Source of the DNA: Gammaproteobacteria bacterium
Lineage (GTDB): Bacteria > Pseudomonadota > Gammaproteobacteria > Pseudomonadales > Halomonadaceae
Direction: 5' to 3'
Assembly: GCA_023485185.1 (NCBI GenBank)
Contig: JAMCZP010000171.1
Coordinates: 1-8,749 of the forward strand
Length of the DNA stretch: 8,749 bases
The notes under the pieces are model-generated. The model ran no database searches. It was not told the DNA's origin and worked only from the letters and a program-made list of their open reading frames with translations. A program made the position numbers and the translations under genes. Shown one piece after another: positions 6,488 through 8,749 of the stretch (position 1 is the first letter of the stretch; each line of letters opens with the position of its first letter).

Positions 6488-6578
6488 TTAACGCCAGCCC
6501 GCACGATTAAACCCCCGGATAGCTAGTGCCAAATAGCTACTCTCAAATGGCACCGCGACAACCTTTGTTGAGGCTCAC

Positions 6579-7427
6579 ATGACTGCTCGTACACTCTCGC
6601 GTACCCCACTGCGTACGCTGACTCGCACTTCGTCTTTAGTCACGCTTGGCGCTGGCGTTTTGATGGCAGGTGCAGCTACCACTGCCCATGCTGATACCTT
6701 TCAGCCCATCTGGTCCTTCGGTAACGTTTCCTTAAACTATTTAGATTGGTCAAGCGGCACTGAGTCGCGCACCTCGACTAACGCCGCTAAAAGCGACTTT
6801 ATGTTTGTCGAAATTGAAGGCGGTGCAGGCTTTAGCTGGGGGGAGTTCTACGGCTTCTTTGATTTTGAGAACCCCACTAACAGCCAGTTTGATGAATCCA
6901 GCGGCGGTAAAGACAACTTTCGCACCGCAGGTAAAGTGACTTCACACATTTACCTGGGCGACAGCCCACTATCGCTTTATGCCCACGTTTACGATTTCCG
7001 CGACTACGGTTTTAATGGCCGCGAACAAGACCAGATTCTTGGCCTTGGTTACCGCACTACCTTCGATAACGGCCTATGGTTTAAACCGTTTATTGGTGCG
7101 GCGCGGGTACAAAGCGATGGCTACACTGGTATGAACGGCTACATGGCGGGCTGGGTAGCGGGCTACGATTTCTCGGCCATTAACCAGAATTTCAGTGTCA
7201 CCAACTGGCACGAGCAAACCTTTGGTCGCGATGACGAGTACTTAGAACAGAACTTCGTTGGCGATACCGCTGGCAGTGTAGGTACCAATGGCGCACTCAG
7301 CTTTTGGTGGCACCCCAGCGATCTAATCACCACCGGCATTCAGTACCGTTATTCTGACAACAAGCTGGGCACCCCCAATGATTATCAGAATGCGATGATC
7401 TATTCCGTCAAGCTCAACCTACTATAA
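6579..7427 (+). CDS. tsx: Tsx/OmpK-family outer-membrane nucleoside channel
   Basis: The protein has 282 residues. An unusually long N-terminus with Arg at 4, 8, 12 and 16 leads to a hydrophobic core and an AHA-D cleavage site after residue 38. The mature part is rich in alternating aromatic and polar beta strands, for example [17 protein letters not shown] (41-57) and [14 protein letters not shown]. The segments [19 protein letters not shown] and WFKPFIGA resemble OmpK and the Tsx channel family (Channel_Tsx), which form 12-stranded barrels. Tsx passes nucleosides across the outer membrane; OmpK in vibrios is a phage receptor. Substrate is inferred from the neighbouring CNT transporter and DeoR. 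The ATG has TGAGG five bases upstream. It probably shares a transcript with nupC, 37 bp away. Confidence 0.88.
   Translation: MTARTLSRTPLRTLTRTSSLVTLGAGVLMAGAATTAHADTFQPIWSFGNVSLNYLDWSSGTESRTSTNAAKSDFMFVEIEGGAGFSWGEFYGFFDFENPTNSQFDESSGGKDNFRTAGKVTSHIYLGDSPLSLYAHVYDFRDYGFNGREQDQILGLGYRTTFDNGLWFKPFIGAARVQSDGYTGMNGYMAGWVAGYDFSAINQNFSVTNWHEQTFGRDDEYLEQNFVGDTAGSVGTNGALSFWWHPSDLITTGIQYRYSDNKLGTPNDYQNAMIYSVKLNLL
6588..6635 (+). repeat. Four 12-bp in-frame repeats in the tsx signal-peptide region
   Basis: Codons 4-19 read [16 protein letters not shown], four tandem tetrapeptides each opening with Arg-Thr. The DNA units start CGTAC or CGCAC and are imperfect copies of one another. They lengthen the basic n-region of the signal peptide well past the usual few residues. 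Confidence 0.65.
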
Positions 7428-7429
7428 AA

Positions 7430-7452
7430 CGAGTTTAACCCTTGCGGACTCG
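7430..7452 (+). other. Small hairpin in the tsx-nupC gap
   Basis: CGAGT and ACTCG form a 5-bp stem around a 13-nt loop, ending directly before the nupC AAGGA. There is no T-tract, so it is not a terminator. It could slightly modulate nupC translation or protect the upstream mRNA end, but a stem this short may be chance. Confidence 0.25.
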
Positions 7453-7464
7453 AAGGATCTCCCT

Positions 7465-8749
7465 ATGACACTCCTTATGAGCTTGGTGGGTATGGTCACA
7501 CTGGTGGCCATCGCCCTGATCTTCTCCTATGACCGGAAGTCGATTCGGCTACGTACGGTACTGGGTGCGTTTGCGATTCAAGCAGGCATTGGTGCCTTTG
7601 TACTTTACGTGCCGTTTGGCCAAGCGGTGCTACAAGCCATTTCATCGGGTGTAAGCCAAATATTGGTGTATGCCAACGACGGGATCGGCTTTCTGTTCGG
7701 CGGCTTAGCGGATGTGGATAACGTCGGCTTTGTGTTTGCAATTAAAGTGCTGCCGGTGATTATCTTCTTCTCCTCGCTAATCGCCGTGCTGTACTACATC
7801 GGCATTATGCAGTGGGTAATTCGCATTCTGGGTGGTGCCCTGCAGAAAGCCTTGGGCACCTCACGTACTGAATCACTTTCCGCGACAGCGAATATTTTCG
7901 TCGGCCAAACCGAAGCGCCGCTGGTGGTGCGTCCGTTTATCGCCCGCATGACGCCCTCGCAGCTGTTTGCCGTTATGTGTGGTGGTTTGGCATCGGTCGC
8001 CGGTTCAGTATTGGCGGGCTATGCCGCCCTGGGTATTCCCATGGAGTACTTGGTGGCAGCGTCATTTATGGCGGCACCTGGCGGGTTGCTGTTCGCCAAA
8101 CTGATCATGCCTGAAACCCAAGACGTTACCAACAGCGACAGCGTTTCCAAGGTGGAAGAAGAGATTGAAGCCCAAGAAGACAAGCCTGCCAACGTACTGG
8201 ATGCCGCCGCTTCGGGTGCTACCTCAGGCCTAATGTTGGCCGCCAATGTGGGCGCCATGCTGCTGGCCTTCATCGCCCTGATTGCCTTGGTCAATGGTAT
8301 TTTAGGCGGCGTTGGCGGATGGTTTGGTTTTGGTGCGTTAAGCCTTGAGATGATTCTAGGTTGGCTGTTTGCCCCGCTAGCCTTCTTATTAGGTGTACCC
8401 TGGGAAGAAGCTACCCTGGCAGGTTCATTTATTGGTCAAAAGTTAGTGGTCAATGAATTTGTCGCCTATATCAACCTTGCGCCCTACATTGAAGGGGAAC
8501 AAGTTGTCGCGGCTACGGGTCAGTTAATGACACCGCATACCATGGCGATTCTCTCTTTTGCGCTGTGTGGCTTTGCCAACCTCTCCTCTATCGCGATTCT
8601 GCTCGGTGGCTTAGGAAGCATCGCGCCGACTCGCCGTAAAGAGATTGCTCGTTTTGGTGTCAAAGCCGTATTGGCCGGTACGCTATCTAACTTAATGTCA
8701 GCCTCTATCGCTGGCTTCTTTATCGCCCATAATGTCATTGGCAAGGGCC
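7465..8749 (+). CDS. nupC: NupC/CNT-family concentrative nucleoside transporter (3' end outside window)
   Basis: The frame is open for 428 codons to the window edge without a stop. It is a polytopic inner-membrane symporter that imports nucleosides using Na+ or H+. CNT signatures are [12 protein letters not shown] (147-158), [19 protein letters not shown] (240-258), [18 protein letters not shown] (261-278), [20 protein letters not shown] (299-318), [10 protein letters not shown] (326-335) and [19 protein letters not shown] (367-385). The pairs Q148-T149-E150, N330-E331 and N372 with S375 correspond to the nucleoside-binding residues of Vibrio cholerae CNT, which it resembles throughout. By comparison only a few residues are missing. 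An acidic stretch, [11 protein letters not shown] (231-241), sits in a loop, as in relatives. The ATG has AAGGA seven bases upstream. Na+ coupling is inferred from the Vibrio resemblance. Confidence 0.94.
   Translation, partial: MTLLMSLVGMVTLVAIALIFSYDRKSIRLRTVLGAFAIQAGIGAFVLYVPFGQAVLQAISSGVSQILVYANDGIGFLFGGLADVDNVGFVFAIKVLPVIIFFSSLIAVLYYIGIMQWVIRILGGALQKALGTSRTESLSATANIFVGQTEAPLVVRPFIARMTPSQLFAVMCGGLASVAGSVLAGYAALGIPMEYLVAASFMAAPGGLLFAKLIMPETQDVTNSDSVSKVEEEIEAQEDKPANVLDAAASGATSGLMLAANVGAMLLAFIALIALVNGILGGVGGWFGFGALSLEMILGWLFAPLAFLLGVPWEEATLAGSFIGQKLVVNEFVAYINLAPYIEGEQVVAATGQLMTPHTMAILSFALCGFANLSSIAILLGGLGSIAPTRRKEIARFGVKAVLAGTLSNLMSASIAGFFIAHNVIGKG

Noticed and set aside
8019..8294. Minus-strand frames within nupC (also 7496-7741 and 8520-8744)
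   Set aside because: The plus strand encodes a continuous, highly conserved CNT transporter. The opposite frames are low-information mirrors of it.
1..8749. tRNA, rRNA, CRISPR arrays, insertion sequences, phage or defence genes
   Set aside because: I looked for clover-leaf-like segments, regularly spaced repeats, transposase motifs and terminal inverted repeats and saw none. All coding space is accounted for by respiration, acetate metabolism and nucleoside uptake genes.

Overview
The window looks like chromosomal DNA of a gammaproteobacterium. GC content is moderate (roughly low to mid fifties by eye). The protein styles (long-type Pta C-terminus, E. coli-numbered CyoB, OmpK/Tsx-type channel, Vibrio-like CNT transporter) suggest a marine or halophilic lineage such as Halomonadaceae. 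The taxon is an inference from protein resemblance, not a demonstrated assignment.

Layout. (1) Positions 1-216, plus strand: the last 71 codons of phosphate acetyltransferase (pta). (2) 243-276: a hairpin with an A-tract on one side and a T-tract on the other, lying between two convergent genes and probably terminating both. (3) 5219 down to 304, minus strand: a complete, tightly packed cyoABCDE operon for a cytochrome bo3 ubiquinol oxidase and heme O synthase. Junctions are a 3-nt gap (A/B), a 1-nt overlap (B/C), a 1-nt gap (C/D) and a 43-nt overlap (D/E). (4) 5220-5486: the cyo leader, with a near-perfect FNR/ANR-type box and a 12-bp tandem repeat. (5) 6254-5487, minus strand: a DeoR-family repressor closely resembling E. 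coli DeoR. (6) 6255-6578: a regulatory region, divergent between deoR and tsx, holding a 16-bp palindrome that matches the E. coli deo operator as I remember it at 14 of 16 positions. It also has a consensus -10 inside that palindrome, a weaker second operator-like site 21 bp upstream, a dense cluster of CAACG/CGTTG dyads and a 15-bp tandem repeat. (7) 6579-7427, plus strand: a Tsx/OmpK-like outer-membrane nucleoside channel. (8) 7465 to the window end, plus strand: a NupC/CNT-type concentrative nucleoside transporter, cut off by the window edge.

How the genes work together. The left half is aerobic respiration: CyoE makes heme O for CyoB, and CyoABCD oxidises ubiquinol and pumps protons. The box upstream suggests oxygen-responsive control. 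The right half is a compact nucleoside-uptake unit: an outer-membrane channel and an inner-membrane Na+- or H+-coupled transporter, apparently repressed by the divergently encoded DeoR through an operator covering the -10. No deoCABD catabolic genes are visible here.

I did not find a wholly undescribed system. The most informative non-textbook signals are in the regulatory DNA (operator pair, dyad cluster, oxygen box), and in short in-frame tandem repeats at several gene starts and in the histidine-rich CyoA tail.
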